From: Acanthosepion pharaonis
Taxonomy: Eukaryota; Mollusca; Cephalopoda; Sepiida; Sepiidae
NCBI GenBank assembly: GCA_903632075.3
Contig: CAHIKZ030005404.1
Location: 1,192,001-1,256,000 of the forward strand
Length of the DNA stretch: 64,000 nt
Reading direction: 5' to 3'
Positions 11,228 to 22,795 of the stretch are shown here, one piece after another. How positions within the stretch are numbered: the stretch's first letter is position 1; every line of letters begins with the position of its first letter. Below the pieces are notes generated by a model that was not told the DNA's origin, did not search any database, and was given only the letters and a program-made list of their open reading frames with translations. Both the position numbers and the translations under genes were made by a program.

Positions 11228-12483
11228 TACACTGGTATGCAAAAGTGTTGGGCCAACTACATAAAATGATTATAAACCTTTTTAAGAAGATTCTTTAACA
11301 GTACACTTTTTATTTATTTATTTTTTCTTTTTGACCTTGAAAATAAAAAAATGTGTTGCATTTTTGGAGGTGCTGTGTAACCTGGGAAAAAAATACTGTG
11401 CGAATAGATTGGGTCAAAGAAAGATCTGAGATGATAGTCATGGCATTGTGCAAAGTTCTTAGTATGAATTATTCCATCTTATTAACATGAGTGTAAGGTG
11501 ACTTGGCAAATCGTTGCAGTTGATCATTTGGATTTTTACACTAAAATCATGACTAAAATTTCTACTGAAAGATGAAGGTTGTAAATTTGAAGGGGAAGAG
11601 GAATTGATGAGAGATAACCAAGGGGCTGAGAATTTTCAGAAACCATGTTCAAAGTATCAAGATATTTTCTATTACTGTGTTTTAAGTGCAAAGAAAACCA
11701 GACGACCATAAAAGTTTGACAAGATAAATGAAAGAAAGATTGTGACAAAGTTGGTAAAATTTCATGGTGAACATGGAATGATATGGAATTGCATCAAAAG
11801 AAAATAAGGTAGAAGAAAATTGGTAAAAGTTGATAGAAACCTAAACTATATTTTACTACGGTCTAATCTTCTACCAGACTGAAGATGGAGAAATTTGACA
11901 TGTATAACAAAAAGGTTTCTTGTGGGTGAATATGTTCAACTTTTGAGAAACTAGCCAGTACACGATCCGGATCTAAATATAATTGGGAACTGAAGAAACT
12001 AGTGCTCCAAAGAAAATCACATAATCTACAAAGAGCTTTGGGATTACTGCCAAGAAGAAAGGGGGCGGGGGGATGCCCAATGTGAAAATCTGAACCTTGT
12101 TCCATTCAATGTCCCATTGAATTGGGGCAATTATTCAAGCCAAACACAGCAGCAATAATTACATAATTTGACGTTCTGTACTTTCTCTAAAAATAAAGAT
12201 CACTTTTTGCAAAAAAAAAAAAAAAAAATTTTCTTAAGAGCTGGGAGGTGAAATTTCTGCTGGTATCCCAGTATTTTTGCATGGCCTTTTTTCAGCATCA
12301 CTATGCTCAAGATACTCTTTTCATCTACCAAGTGTTAACAAAAATGCAATAACTTGTTTTCTGGTCCTCAAAGATCATAAAATGTACCGAGAAAAGAATA
12401 CTAGCTAATCACTGTCAATTTTGGGTTAAACTTAAAGTAATTAATTTACCAAGGTGGTCCAAAATGTTTTGCACACTAGTGTA
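11228..12483. mobile_element. Tc1/mariner-type DNA transposon, decayed, bounded by TIRs
   Basis: The left end reads TACACTGGTATGCAAAAG and the right end, on the opposite strand, TACACTAGTGTGCAAAAC. These form terminal inverted repeats with a TA at each outer edge, as expected for TA target duplication. The 1256-bp length fits a full Tc1/mariner unit. I could not read a clear DDE transposase in any frame, so the copy is heavily decayed or non-autonomous. Superfamily is inferred from the ends and length. Confidence 0.65.
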
Positions 12484-12665
12484 GAAATTTGACCATATAG
12501 TAACTGAAGTTTCCTTACAAATTGTTAAAGCTAAACTCAAAGTACTACTAAAATTTGTAATTAAAACAAGTAAAATTCTAATTAAAAAAAGTGGGAGGTA
12601 AAAATATTGTGTATGAATTGGGTTAAAAAAAAACAAAAACAATGAATACATTTTGAGTATACAAT

Positions 12666-12781
12666 ATACAGGGTGATTGAAATGTATGTATGATGGACTC
12701 TCCTATCTCACTATAATTTTTACAAGACTGGAAAGTCTATCATATATAAAATATTGAGTTACTTTTCAATCACCCTGTAGA
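12666..12781. mobile_element. Short MITE with CAGGGTGATTGAAA-type TIRs
   Basis: TACAGGGTGATTGAAA at about 12669-12684 is mirrored by TTTCAATCACCCTGTA near 12765-12780. The element is about 115 bp with no coding capacity, consistent with a miniature inverted-repeat transposable element. It lies 185 bp downstream of the Tc1-like right TIR but has a different terminal sequence. Confidence 0.7.
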
Positions 12782-12875
12782 ATAGGTTTTTATCTTTTAC
12801 AAGTGATTGCCAAAAAATTCTTGATCTGGTCTACTTTTCAATATCTGACCAAATTACCTTTTTTTTTAATAGACC

Positions 12876-12878
12876 TTT

Positions 12879-12900
<22 letters not shown>
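12876..12900 (+). repeat. Poly-T followed by (GT)n
   Basis: A 25-nt T run is followed directly by GTGTGTGTGG. Confidence 0.9.
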
Positions 12901-12909
<9 letters not shown>

Positions 12910-14058
12910 GAGCAGAAAACTTTTCAGTTCTATTCATAGATCAAAACTAGTTTTTCATAACCATTAAAGCTATTCTAAAAGAATTGATTTAAGTACAGAG
13001 CAATAATTATAATCTAATTAAAGTTATTATCTGCTGTTACTTCACTAAATTAATCTGGTTAATATTTGTGAGGTTTCCACATTCACTACAATTATTAAAA
13101 CTATCTATTTAGTTCTAAATTTTTATTTATTGAAATTTCAGTTCTTAATAATGCTACAGTAGTTTTTTTTTTTTTTTAGTTTTTTTTTATTGAAATATCA
13201 AATGGTTACAATATTTGTACAGGAAGCAGCACAGTTTAATTTCCAGTGATTGCTTAGTGCAGAAAATATTTTAAGAGTGTGTAATAGAAAAAAATGAAAC
13301 CTGGAATCCTGTTTAATAAACTTAATATAACTTCTAATTGATAATAATGACCTTTACTTACAGGTTGGTGTTATATTCATATCTTATAAAGAAAAATGTC
13401 TTTTTCTTTTATGTAATTGACAAAAAGTGCAAAAATTATCAATTAAGTTTGTAAACAATTGTATATATTTTTGTCCCTCTGACCTTAAAATGTGAATTTT
13501 ATTCATTTTTTTTGTTATTGCAGCAATCACCATGGGAGTATTTTTAATTAAAATCTTTATGTACTTGTGAAGGAAGCTCTGAAATGCATTTTATTTATTT
13601 TTATAGAAGCAATAGCATAAACAAGAAACACAATAACACTAGTAGATAAAGCAATTTTTCAGCTGCAAAATATTATTTTCTCCATCTAGTCACAGACATC
13701 AGCTATACAGTTTCAAAGTCCAGGACAAAACTTGTCAAAGACATTGCTGTTGCCACTGCTGAAACACATTACCCACTTTGCTCACATCCATTATTGGGTT
13801 TCCATATATGTTCAGCACATACCAATGAATGCTAATATGCGCATTTTTTTTCTGTATGGCAGAATTCAATGAAATATTCAGCTTTATATACAGTTTCACA
13901 TCAGGTGTCATTTTGTCAGACTGGTATCTATCACAAGTCAAAAAAAAAATAGTGTGGTGGTTTATCAGGAAGCTTAACCTTCTACTGCTTTACTATCAAA
14001 ATTTGCCAGTTGTGAACCAACAAAATGAAGCAGGTGGAGTTAATTTCAGAGTGGCCTC

Positions 14059-14059
<1 letters not shown>

Positions 14060-14111
<52 letters not shown>
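14060..14111. repeat. (TG)n(TA)n microsatellite
   Basis: A short TG array passes into about 42 nt of TA repeats. It abuts the 3' end of the LINE fragment that follows on the minus strand. Confidence 0.95.
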
Positions 14112-14113
<2 letters not shown>

Positions 14114-14163
14114 ACTCTCCCGTCAGTTTCGACATATGAGGACCTGACAGCTTATTGATTCAC

Positions 14164-14665
14164 TTATGAAATTTTGTGCGATAATCTTAGGTGGCATTTA
14201 AGACCTGCTAGTGATTTACAAAGGAGTCCACATATGGAGCAAGTGTGAGATGAGATCACTGTTAGATTGGCTGACCTTTTAGATCTTGCTCTCACTTCTT
14301 GAAGATGGTTCAGACAAGCAGATTGAAAATTGCTGAGTCCACTAAAACATGTTGATTTCCATTCTACCCGCTCTAAGGCTAAGTGCTCAAGGGTGTTATG
14401 TGGTATATTGACTGCTGACAAGTTGCTTTTCAGTTTGTCTTTGTATCTTAGCCAAGGGCATCCTACATTCCTGTAGCCCTGATCTAACTGGCTGTACATT
14501 AGGATCTTGCGTATCCTGTCATCAGACATTCTCAAGACATTACCAGTCCACTATAACTGAGACTGTATGATAAAAGTCTTGATTCCTCCAATATTACACC
14601 TGTTAAACAGGTCTGTTAGATGTCCTATCTTGAAGCTTAACTCCACAGATTGCACACAGACAGCT
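14164..14665 (-). pseudogene. LINE reverse-transcriptase ORF, C-terminal end (fragment)
   Basis: A 123-residue open stretch (14164-14535) reads RMSDDRIRKILMYSQLDQGY, then RYKDKLKSNLS, HNTLEHLALERVEWKS and ends with a CCHH-type finger (HTCSICGLLCKSLAGLKCHL, then RLSH). The upstream piece FNRCNIGGIKTFIIQSQL (about 14540-14620) continues the same protein. This layout, short basic 'YKD.LK' segment then a zinc finger, is typical of the C-terminus of non-LTR retrotransposon polyproteins. The catalytic domain is missing. The clade is not determined. Confidence 0.8.
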
Positions 14666-14671
14666 TTTATA

Positions 14672-14680
14672 GTGTGTGTG

Positions 14681-14717
<37 letters not shown>
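14672..14717. repeat. (GT)n(AT)n microsatellite
   Basis: A GTGTGTGTG stretch is followed by about 35 nt of AT repeats. It bounds the LINE fragment on its upstream side. Confidence 0.95.
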
Positions 14718-14719
<2 letters not shown>

Positions 14720-14829
14720 TACTAGATCTGTTGGTATATAATCCAGGTGGATCCTAGTAATATCAGATATTAAAACTGATCCACAGAGAGCTCAATGTAT
14801 TTATTATAACAGACCATATATTTTTTTTT

Positions 14830-15782
14830 TTTTTTTACAGCAAGAAAACAAAATTACCTCATGTGGGTATAGTCTATTTCAGATCAGCAAAACAATGCCA
14901 ATCTTCATCGGCCCTGAATGCCTTTTGGAATGTTTGTCTAGATTTGTGACTTTGAATTGTTGTTAGATAGCAGTCCTACTCAAAGGGGCACCTTGTTTTT
15001 GATAAGGAGCTTGTTATTGGTACAAGGGGAGGTCAGTAAGGTATCTGGGGTCAGTTTATTTATGGCCCTAGCAAATGGATTTCATTTCCTTCTATGGGAT
15101 GCTACTCAGAAAAAACATTTGGTACAACCCCCTCCTCCTTATATAAAATGTCAAGTATTAATATTGGACAGTACTTCCTAAAACTAATAACTAAACACTT
15201 CCATTACAGAATTCCAGATGCACCTTAGTATTCCTAATATTTTAACTGATTCCAAATGCTGTAATTGAATGGCACATATGTATGTGTGGGTATATGCATG
15301 TGTGTTGTACAGCATGATTTATTCCATTGGATGTTTCGGTCTTACTCACAGAATTATGAATCTATTACTCAACTAATTTATCTTAATTTTAATTTGTTTT
15401 ATATTTAAATTCCCAAATCACAATATTAAACCCTTATTGTCTAAATATCACTTACTGTAAATTCTAGTAAAACAGACTCATTGTTGGTAGCATCCCATAG
15501 CTGGAACTGAAATCCATTTGCATACAACAAAAGGCTAGGGCCATAAATAAACTCCAACCCCAGACTACTTCCCTTAAAGAGATACCTTATGACCTTCCCT
15601 TGTCAACAATACAAACTCCTTATCAAAAACAAGGTGCCCCTATGAGTAAGACTGCTATCTAACATAAATTCAAAGCCACAAGTCCAGACAGACATTCAGG
15701 TTCCATGAAGATTGGCATTGTTATGCTGATCCGAAATAGACTATACCCACATGAGGTAATTTGGATTTCTGCTGTAAAAATA
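14830..15782. mobile_element. Foldback element with about 280-bp inverted arms
   Basis: The left arm (about 14830-15115) and right arm (about 15480-15780) are inverted copies with small indels. Shared words include ACCTCATGTGGGTATAGTCT, GGGGCACCTTGTTTTTGATA and TATGGGATGCTAC. The roughly 365-bp spacer is unique AT-rich sequence. The arms end near poly-T or AT tracts on both sides. No transposase was found. It could be a foldback/MITE-like DNA element or two head-to-head insertions of one repeat. Confidence 0.8.
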
Positions 15783-16589
15783 TATATATATATATAACAC
15801 AGGTTTGATTGAATACCAGGAGAAATTCTTCGTTAAAGACTTCTTTTCAGTTTACATTTTCTTCACTTCAGACCATTTTTCTGGCTTTCTAAAACATTGT
15901 TAAAGAATTATTTTTTTTCTTTGTAGTATATATTTAAGTCCATTTTTTCCGACAGAGTTGGTTTATGATTAAGGCTTCATCTATTTGTAGTCTTTCTTTT
16001 TTGCAGTTTGTTATTGGTAATTGTTGGATTTTATTTTGTGTGTGTGTGTGTGTTGGTTGGTAATATACAATTTAATTGAACTATTATTAGATAAATGGCA
16101 AGTTAACTAGCTCAATGAATATTGTTGGAATCATTAGGCACATTCTCCAAATGGTGAATTGAACTTGGAGGCAACACTGGTTCGTTGAATTTTGGTAGTA
16201 AGTGATGTGGTTTTCTGGGGTATTTTCCCTCCATAAATATTAGTATTTTTTTTTTTTTTTTTTTTTTATAGAATTTAATAGTGTTAGTACTTTTGTTTTC
16301 AAAGGTCAGTTTGATATTTTTTTTTTATGTGGTTAGAGTATGATAGCTCTTTTATATATTTGTTGTGCAGGTGTTAATAGAATGTAGGACAGTATCCAAA
16401 CAAAAGTGGAGATAATGAAACTGTGGGAAAGCTTTTACTGACAACACATTTCACCTTTGAATGTTTAATGTCTGGTGGATTTGAAATTTGTCCACTTTAA
16501 TAAAATCTTGAACTTTTGTCTTCAAATAAATAGTTGTTTAAATGAAAAATTTACCAAGTAAAATGTGTGTGTGTGTGTGCATGTAATTA

Positions 16590-16700
16590 GAATGGGCTTA
16601 TTAATTTGTTCTCTTCAACAGGAATCTAACCTGTATCTCTCAGGGTAAAGAGAGTGCCCGTTTAACCTGGTAGGTCTATATCATTCAGACCACAGAGAGA
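16590..16700 (-). mobile_element. tRNA-derived SINE, family 2, minus copy of an inverted pair
   Basis: Read on the minus strand it has CCAGGTTAAACGGGCACTCT then ACAGGTTAGATTCCTG, a box B-like sequence. The same arrangement lies on the plus strand at 16835-16985 and at 40797-40920. Between the pair, GTCAAATTTGATG and CATCAAATTTGAC form a further inverted match, so the locus can fold into a large hairpin. Confidence 0.6.
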
Positions 16701-16834
16701 CAGACAGTCAAGCGAAGTCAAATTTGATGCTTTCAAGCAAACAGATATAAAAAACTTCAAGAGATCATAGACAAGATAAATTTTGTTTGAAAACATCAAA
16801 TTTGACTTTGGCCACGAAGAAACAGCTAGTCAGG

Positions 16835-16985
16835 CAAAGTGGTATAGGCACCCTGGGCTAAATGGTGGCTCTCTCTTTCTCTCTACCCGGATAGGGAAAT
16901 AGATTTGATTCCTATCAAAGAGCGCAAGTTTTTCTTTAATAAGATTTCTCCATTTAAGCTGGAATATAAATAAATTTACTGTTTA
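16835..16985 (+). mobile_element. tRNA-derived SINE, family 2, plus copy of an inverted pair
   Basis: GGTATAGGCACCCTGGGCTA at about 16840 is followed by an internal (CTCT)n stretch and AGATTTGATTCCTATC (box B-like). The tail shares AAATAAATTTACTG-like AT-rich sequence. It resembles the copy at 40797 in the words GGCTAAATG and TTTGATTCCT. Confidence 0.6.
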
Positions 16986-17221
16986 CTATATAAACAGAGT
17001 GTCTACTTGAATACGAGTATCCACTAATGTTTAAAGTGATATATAAAGTGATATATGATATGAAAAGTTCTTGTTCCAAACCACTTCCCCCAAATATGAC
17101 TACATTTTATTTATTTCTTTTTTTTTTTTTTTTCTCTCCCTTTCAAATTTTCTCAAATCTGACATCATTTTCAGAAATGCATTTATGGCTCAAGATTTTT
17201 TTTTTTTTTTAACAATCTATT

Positions 17222-18160
17222 AGTGTGGCAAGAAGATTATCAAAAATAATTTCTTTCTCATTGTGATGCTTACAGTTTGAATTATTAAATTATAGCTGAG
17301 CTTGAACAAACAAACAAACATACACACACACACACACAATATTTATTGACTGCTCTTAACATATCTCTGGGCTTAAAATGTTTAAACATTGACTCCCAAT
17401 TCATTAAGATGTTTCTTTACCTCCTGCAATCTGTCATTGAAACTTTTCTTCTCAAAATGGAAACTCATTACATTCAAGTGATGATCTTAATTTGTACAGT
17501 TGGGGGGTGGAGGATAATAATTTAGGCTTAATTATTCTATTTTGTGATAAGCCTGTGACATTTTACTAATTTTATGCTCTCAGTAGATCCTAAGAGAACA
17601 AAAAGAAATAACCTTATCCCATGTGTGAGGAACATGAGAAACATGAGTAAATATTCAGTAAAAAGAAATATGTAGACATTGGGGGAGAAGAATGCTACAG
17701 CAGCATTAGTTACAAGAATGTTGGTGAAAATAATAGCATAGGAGGAAAATTATTCTTAATGAAAATGCAGGTTTTCTTCAAATTAAGTCTCTTAGCAAAA
17801 AAAATAAGATTGTCTAATGAGAAACTTGAAATTTAGTTGCTTTGAAGGTTTGACCCTAGAGTTCTTTGCTGCAATTTTAAGTAGCTGCCTTGTGTGTTTG
17901 CATTAAATCTAATATATATGATGTTGGATTGTGTCGATAGTTATGTTTATATTGTTCATCTGAGGAATTTTTGTTGCTTGATTTGATACCTCCCCCCTCC
18001 CTCATTTAACATTTGTCAATCAAACCTGTAAAGAACTAGATGTATGACTTCCTACCCTTGTTGTCACTTATAGAGATAAACACTTGAACATGTATTCAGT
18101 AGTATATAAAGTCTTTTTTGCCAACAGTATGTAAAAACTATATATAAATTTATGCGTAAA
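17222..18160 (+). other. Intronic sequence without recognised features
   Basis: AT-rich sequence with a short (CA)n at about 17318-17338. Nothing coding was seen. Confidence 0.45.
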
Positions 18161-18164
18161 ATTT

Positions 18165-18295
18165 CAGATATAACTAAAAAATATATTTCTGAAATGAGAT
18201 ATTGTTATTATTTACACTATTTACATTGTTTGGACTGTTGTCCTCATCTTCATTATCATATTCATTACGTTTCGGCTGTTTACTCCAGCCTTGAA
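18165..18295. repeat. Solo PLE terminal repeat (pLTR)
   Basis: TTTCTGAAATGAGATATTG and the following TTTACACTATTTACATT, GGACTGTTGTCCTCATCTTC and ATTACGTTTCGGCTG match the terminal repeats of PLE copies A and B. On the minus strand it reads GGCTGGAGTAAACAGCC then GAAACGT, a short stem with the conserved GAAAC discussed in the findings. No GIY-YIG sequence is attached. Confidence 0.75.
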
Positions 18296-18369
18296 GTCAA
18301 GATTCAGAGCTTTGATTATACTGCTGTGTGTTTCCCAGTGATTTTTATATTATGAATCAATTATAAATC

Positions 18370-18540
18370 AATCTAAATCTTTCAAGCGGGCTAATGTGGA
18401 CATGGTCACACTCCTGCACATCCCTCCCAATGCAGTCCTTCCATGTCTTTCAAGGTCTACCTTGACCTCTGTAACTAGGAACCTTGAAATCCGAGACCTT
18501 CTTGAGGCATGACAAAGCTTGTTGGATGTGACCAAATCAT
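18370..18540 (-). pseudogene. LINE ORF fragment (C-terminal 'GRP.KTWKDC' segment)
   Basis: In one minus-strand frame, with one stop, the sequence reads VSDFKVPSYRGQGRP, KTWKDCIGRDVQECDHVHIS and PLERFR. The 'RGRPRKTW..C...D' block followed by an acidic stretch is common near the C-terminus of non-LTR retrotransposon proteins. Only about 50 residues remain. It lies immediately after the solo pLTR. Confidence 0.6.
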
Positions 18541-19354
18541 TTAAGATGGTGAATATACAACACTGATGTTATATCCTCAATACTGAGCCTAGGATGATTG
18601 GGATTTTGAACTGGAACAGACTGCAAATAACTAAAAATATATCTAAAAGGACAATATAAACAAAGACAAAAGGAAAACTTAGCTGGCATGTTTCTAGGCC
18701 CCTCAATTTTCCATTTCAAATTTTCCTTGATTCCATTTCCACTTTTGGAAAATTTAATTTTTTTCCATTTTATAGTATTTTATGATAAAATTGCAATACA
18801 ATCTGCTATAAGTATTATTAAAAAAAGAAAACAAAAACATAATTCAATGTTTTATTGCATATAAAGAAATAGCAAATATCTACAAATCTTTTTTTAAATG
18901 TTAAAATCCAAATCCAAAAATGAATTATATGTAAAAATAAAAAAAAAAATAACATGACTCAACAATAAAATAATGGAATGCTACAGTGCATAATTATCTT
19001 TTGAGGTAAAATTTTTAATCGGAGCTTCCTTCTTTAAGAACACATTCAAAACACATTCAAATTGTTTTTGCTTAAGTAAAAGTATTTAGATTGATTTATA
19101 ATTATTGATTCATAATATAAAAATCACATTTAAAACATCAACTGCAAATAACTTGAATCTCAATAATAAATATCTGAATAAAGTCAAACATTTTGATTAA
19201 ACTTTTACAAGACAGTGATTAAACTATAATAACTGAATATCAAAAAATAAATTAGACATATTAATTCAAAATTTAAATAAAACAACTTATCCCAAGTTGA
19301 AATACTGCTGAAATTTAAAATTGCTAATTTCTTAATTTGGGAAATATTTAATTT

Positions 19355-21135
19355 TCAAATCTCGTCTCTAAATATCCACTGTAATACACTGAGTTGCTTG
19401 GTGTTCTCAGGAGTAAGACTTTCACATTGTTTATTGAATAAATGTTTATACTGAGAAAATGAACATTCAGTATCTATATTGCTAACAGGCATCCATATGA
19501 CCTTATTGGCAATCTTTTCCAGAAGAGGAAATCTGCTCTTATTTGCATTCCAAAATGATGGAATATTAAAAGGATTTGGTAAATCATCTTGGTAATTCAC
19601 ATACATTTGGAATTCTTCAAGAAGATCAGTAAAAGGATATTTCAAGTCCTTGATGGCTTCAAAACTGTCTAAATCATGGCCTATACAGAGTAGCTATCTA
19701 GGATCAAAAAAGGCAAGCTACCTTGTAAAAAGTTATACACATGGTGGCTATCTAGGTATTTATCAGTTTTGAAAAAATGTGCTGAAAAAATCTTGGAAAT
19801 TTGAGATAACTCTCTCTCTCTCTCTGTGTTTTCTAGTTCAGACAGAAGACAATAAGTTTCTAGGCCAAATGTTGATTTTGATGTACCAGTATGCAAATAC
19901 TGTTTTTACATCCTCCATCATGTTATATACAACACATGCAAGTGGAGACTTAGTTTCTTCTAAGTTTGTCAAAGCTGTTATTAAACAAGTGCAGTTCTCA
20001 TTCATAAAATACTGATTTAAGCACAAATTATGGTAAGAGTCATGATCATCATCTAATAATTCTAGAATCTTATTTACTGCTTCTTGCTTAAAGAATCCTT
20101 CATAAAACTGTACAAAGGATAAGTGATATTTGGCCGCATTAAACCAGGAATTCCATCTGGTTGCCACTGGTACAGGGGGTAGGTTCACTTGTTTCTTAGG
20201 CAAGGAATCTTCAAGCCATTTTAAGTATCACTTTTTCTGACTAAGCCTTTTTTAAAAAGGCTGACTTGATGAAAGTAGTGAGCTGGGCAACATTATCAAA
20301 TGTTGGCCAGTGTTAAAATACTTCACCAACAATATTTAAAATATGTGCTAAGCACAACACATGCAACTATTAACAAAGATATTTGACAACACTTCCTTAT
20401 GAGCGTTTTTGCAATAGGCTGCAGAATCTATTACAAAGGCAATAATATCCTCAAATGCAATATCCATAGGAGTTACAGCTCAAATGCACGCCTGACTTAC
20501 AGTTTGATGATTGCGTTCTCCCAATGTTACAACATCAATGAGAAATGACTCCCCACAAATGCTTGTAATTACATTCAAAATGCTGTGGCCACGACAGTCA
20601 GCTGTTTCATCTGTTATGATGCTGACCAATTGATTAGCATGCTTGGCTTTCAGGGCAGCAAAGTGACAAGCAAATAATTTTGGTAGATGAAGTTACCTAA
20701 CTCAATTGACACTTGGAATAGCACCACCTTCTATACAATGTTTTAATATGAAGGGCCTCATTTTGTCAATTTTGTGTAAGGGAATGTCAAAGTGCATATT
20801 TTCAAAAAATCAAGGACAAAATCATCTTGTACCTCTACTCTTCAACAAAGTTGTGATTGTCTTCTGTTTCAGTTGAGTTAATGTTTTTGAAGACTTTTTT
20901 GTCAGAGTTTTTCATTTGATGGGATCTTTTGATTGTATCAATTCTAAAAATGTCAACACTATGGAGACAGAATTTGCAAAATAACATTTTCTTCTGCATA
21001 AAAGTTATCAGGAAATTGCTCTACTCTGGCTTTAGCACAAATTTTAGATGCTGAGGATCTTTTTCTTCTTTTTAAAAAGTTTGATTCATTATATTGACTT
21101 GATTCAATCATCTTAGCAGTTTGTTGCTTATTCAT
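19355..21135 (-). pseudogene. hAT-family transposase, decayed but nearly full length
   Basis: Domains occur in the expected order on the minus strand. A start region MNKQQTAKMIESSQYN lies at 21135. A BED-like zinc finger follows after a frameshift (LFCKFCLHSVDIFRIDTIKR, about 20925-20990). Next come SIITDETADCRGHSILNVI (about 20570-20640), IDVVTLGERNHQTVSQACI (about 20485-20540), FEDIIAFVIDSAAYC (about 20405-20455), VPVATRWNSWFNAAKYHLSF (about 20115-20175) and the C-terminal dimerisation domain (PVSNIDTECSFSQYKHLFNK, then LTPENTKQLSVLQW, 19365-19490). The 'TDETaD' motif carries a conserved acidic residue of the hAT RNase-H fold. Several frameshifts and stops make it inactive. Terminal repeats were not identified. 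The CxxC...H finger and small size recall transposases ancestral to CGGBP1-like proteins, which is a guess. Confidence 0.85.
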
Positions 21136-21592
21136 GTAACTGGTTCAGATTACAAAATATAAATAAAATATGAAAAAAATAATCATTGATAGTTAATGTT
21201 TTTAAAGGATTTTTTTGTTCAGTTTAAATTTGTTTACAATGGTGAAGCACTGAAGATGATGCAATTATTAATCCAGGAGAATTGCTGGGTGATGGTAAGC
21301 TTAGACAAACCAGTCGTTTCATAGAATGGTGTTTTTGGAGAATTTTTTTCCTTTATTTTTAAATTGTATGTGAGGCCTTAAAGGAAATTAATTTGTTAAA
21401 TTTATTGGTTTGATCTCTCTCTCTCCACTCCAATTTTGATATGAACTAGTGTCTATCTTCCCCCCATTTCCATTTTAGTGATGGATTTCGGTGGTGGTTC
21501 CGACCAGGGTATGACCTGACTTTCATCTGTTTGCTACATACAGTTTCTTAGAAAGGTTTTAAAATATTTAAAAATATCAGAAAATCGACAAA

Positions 21593-21596
<4 letters not shown>

Positions 21597-21624
<28 letters not shown>
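21597..21624 (+). repeat. Poly-T tract
   Basis: About 28 consecutive T residues. Confidence 0.9.
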
Positions 21625-22033
21625 CCGGTCTTAAAAGGAAAAATAACTACAAATATTTGTAAAAACAAATTTTAAGGGAATAAACATGTTATGTTATGTT
21701 ATTCTATTAAAATGTTTAACAAAACTGGAGAGACAGTTATTAAGTTTAGAAAGAATTGAAAAAACAAATACTTTTTTATTTATTATTGAAAATTACATTA
21801 AAAACCCACATTCCATTTAAGATTAACAATTCCATGATTTCATCTGTGATCAGAAAATTTGTTCCTCTATGTTTCATTCATCAGAGGACAAAACACGTCA
21901 GCTAAGATAAGTTTTCCTTTTGTCTTTATTCATAAATTTTTATATATCAAGAACAATTTTAAGGGGGAAAAGTTTTCATTTAACATGTTTCATCCTTCAT
22001 TGGACTAAAGTTTATATTGATGTAACTACTAAC

Positions 22034-22132
22034 TAGAATATAAGTAATGGAACAAAACAAAACAGAAACTAGATTATATACCCAGAACATATATTAAAAA
22101 AAGAAAAATTTTTAAATTCTCAGCATCCCTTT

Positions 22133-22163
<31 letters not shown>

Positions 22164-22284
22164 CATGTGTAATGCACACAAAAAAAATGGGGATGCTGAG
22201 AATTTAAAAATTTTTCTTTTTTAATATATGTTCTGGGTATATAATCTAGTTTCTGTTTTGTTTTGTTCCATTACTTATATTCTA
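22034..22284. mobile_element. Near-perfect foldback (about 95-bp arms)
   Basis: Left arm 22034-22129 and right arm 22190-22284 are inverted copies differing by a single-base length change in an A/T run. Words include AAGTAATGGAACAAAACAAA and TCTCAGCATCCC with their complements. The 60-nt loop is poly-T, (GT)n and (CA)-like sequence. A weaker inverted match extends outward on both sides (GATGAAACA...ACTTTCCC against GGAAAAGTTTTCATT...TTTCATCC), so the ancestral element probably spans 21960-22345. The near identity of the inner arms suggests recent formation or gene conversion. Confidence 0.85.
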
Positions 22285-22734
22285 TACAGTCTGAAGTTCT
22301 AAAGGATGAAACACATCATGTAAAAACTTTCCCACTTTGTCAGATCCCCCCCCAATCCTTTTTTAAATGTATTTAGTGTCAGTTTACTTTTTGATGTCAT
22401 TGAGTAATAGTGTTCATTAGTCATGACTATTATATCAATTATATATAAAGCTCTGATCAGATAGAATTTTTAGCACTAGTAAGTTGTGCACCAGTTGAAA
22501 TTCAGATGTATGAAAGCAGTGAAAACTGCAAAAGCATTCAAAAAATACATCTGCAGAACAAGGCCTGAAGGAATGTATTTGCTTGTCCCTCACTCCTTAC
22601 AACATTGCAATAAACAAATGTTGAAAAGTTAATATTTTTCATCTGAAGAAGTTGGATCAGAAACTCTTTGTGCATGTAATGAAAAAGTGAATAGAACATT
22701 TAGGAACCTATATTTCATGACAATTTGCTTATAC

Positions 22735-22735
22735 A

Positions 22736-22792
<57 letters not shown>
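22735..22792. repeat. (TA)n microsatellite
   Basis: About 58 nt of uninterrupted TA dinucleotides. Confidence 0.97.
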
Positions 22793-22795
<3 letters not shown>

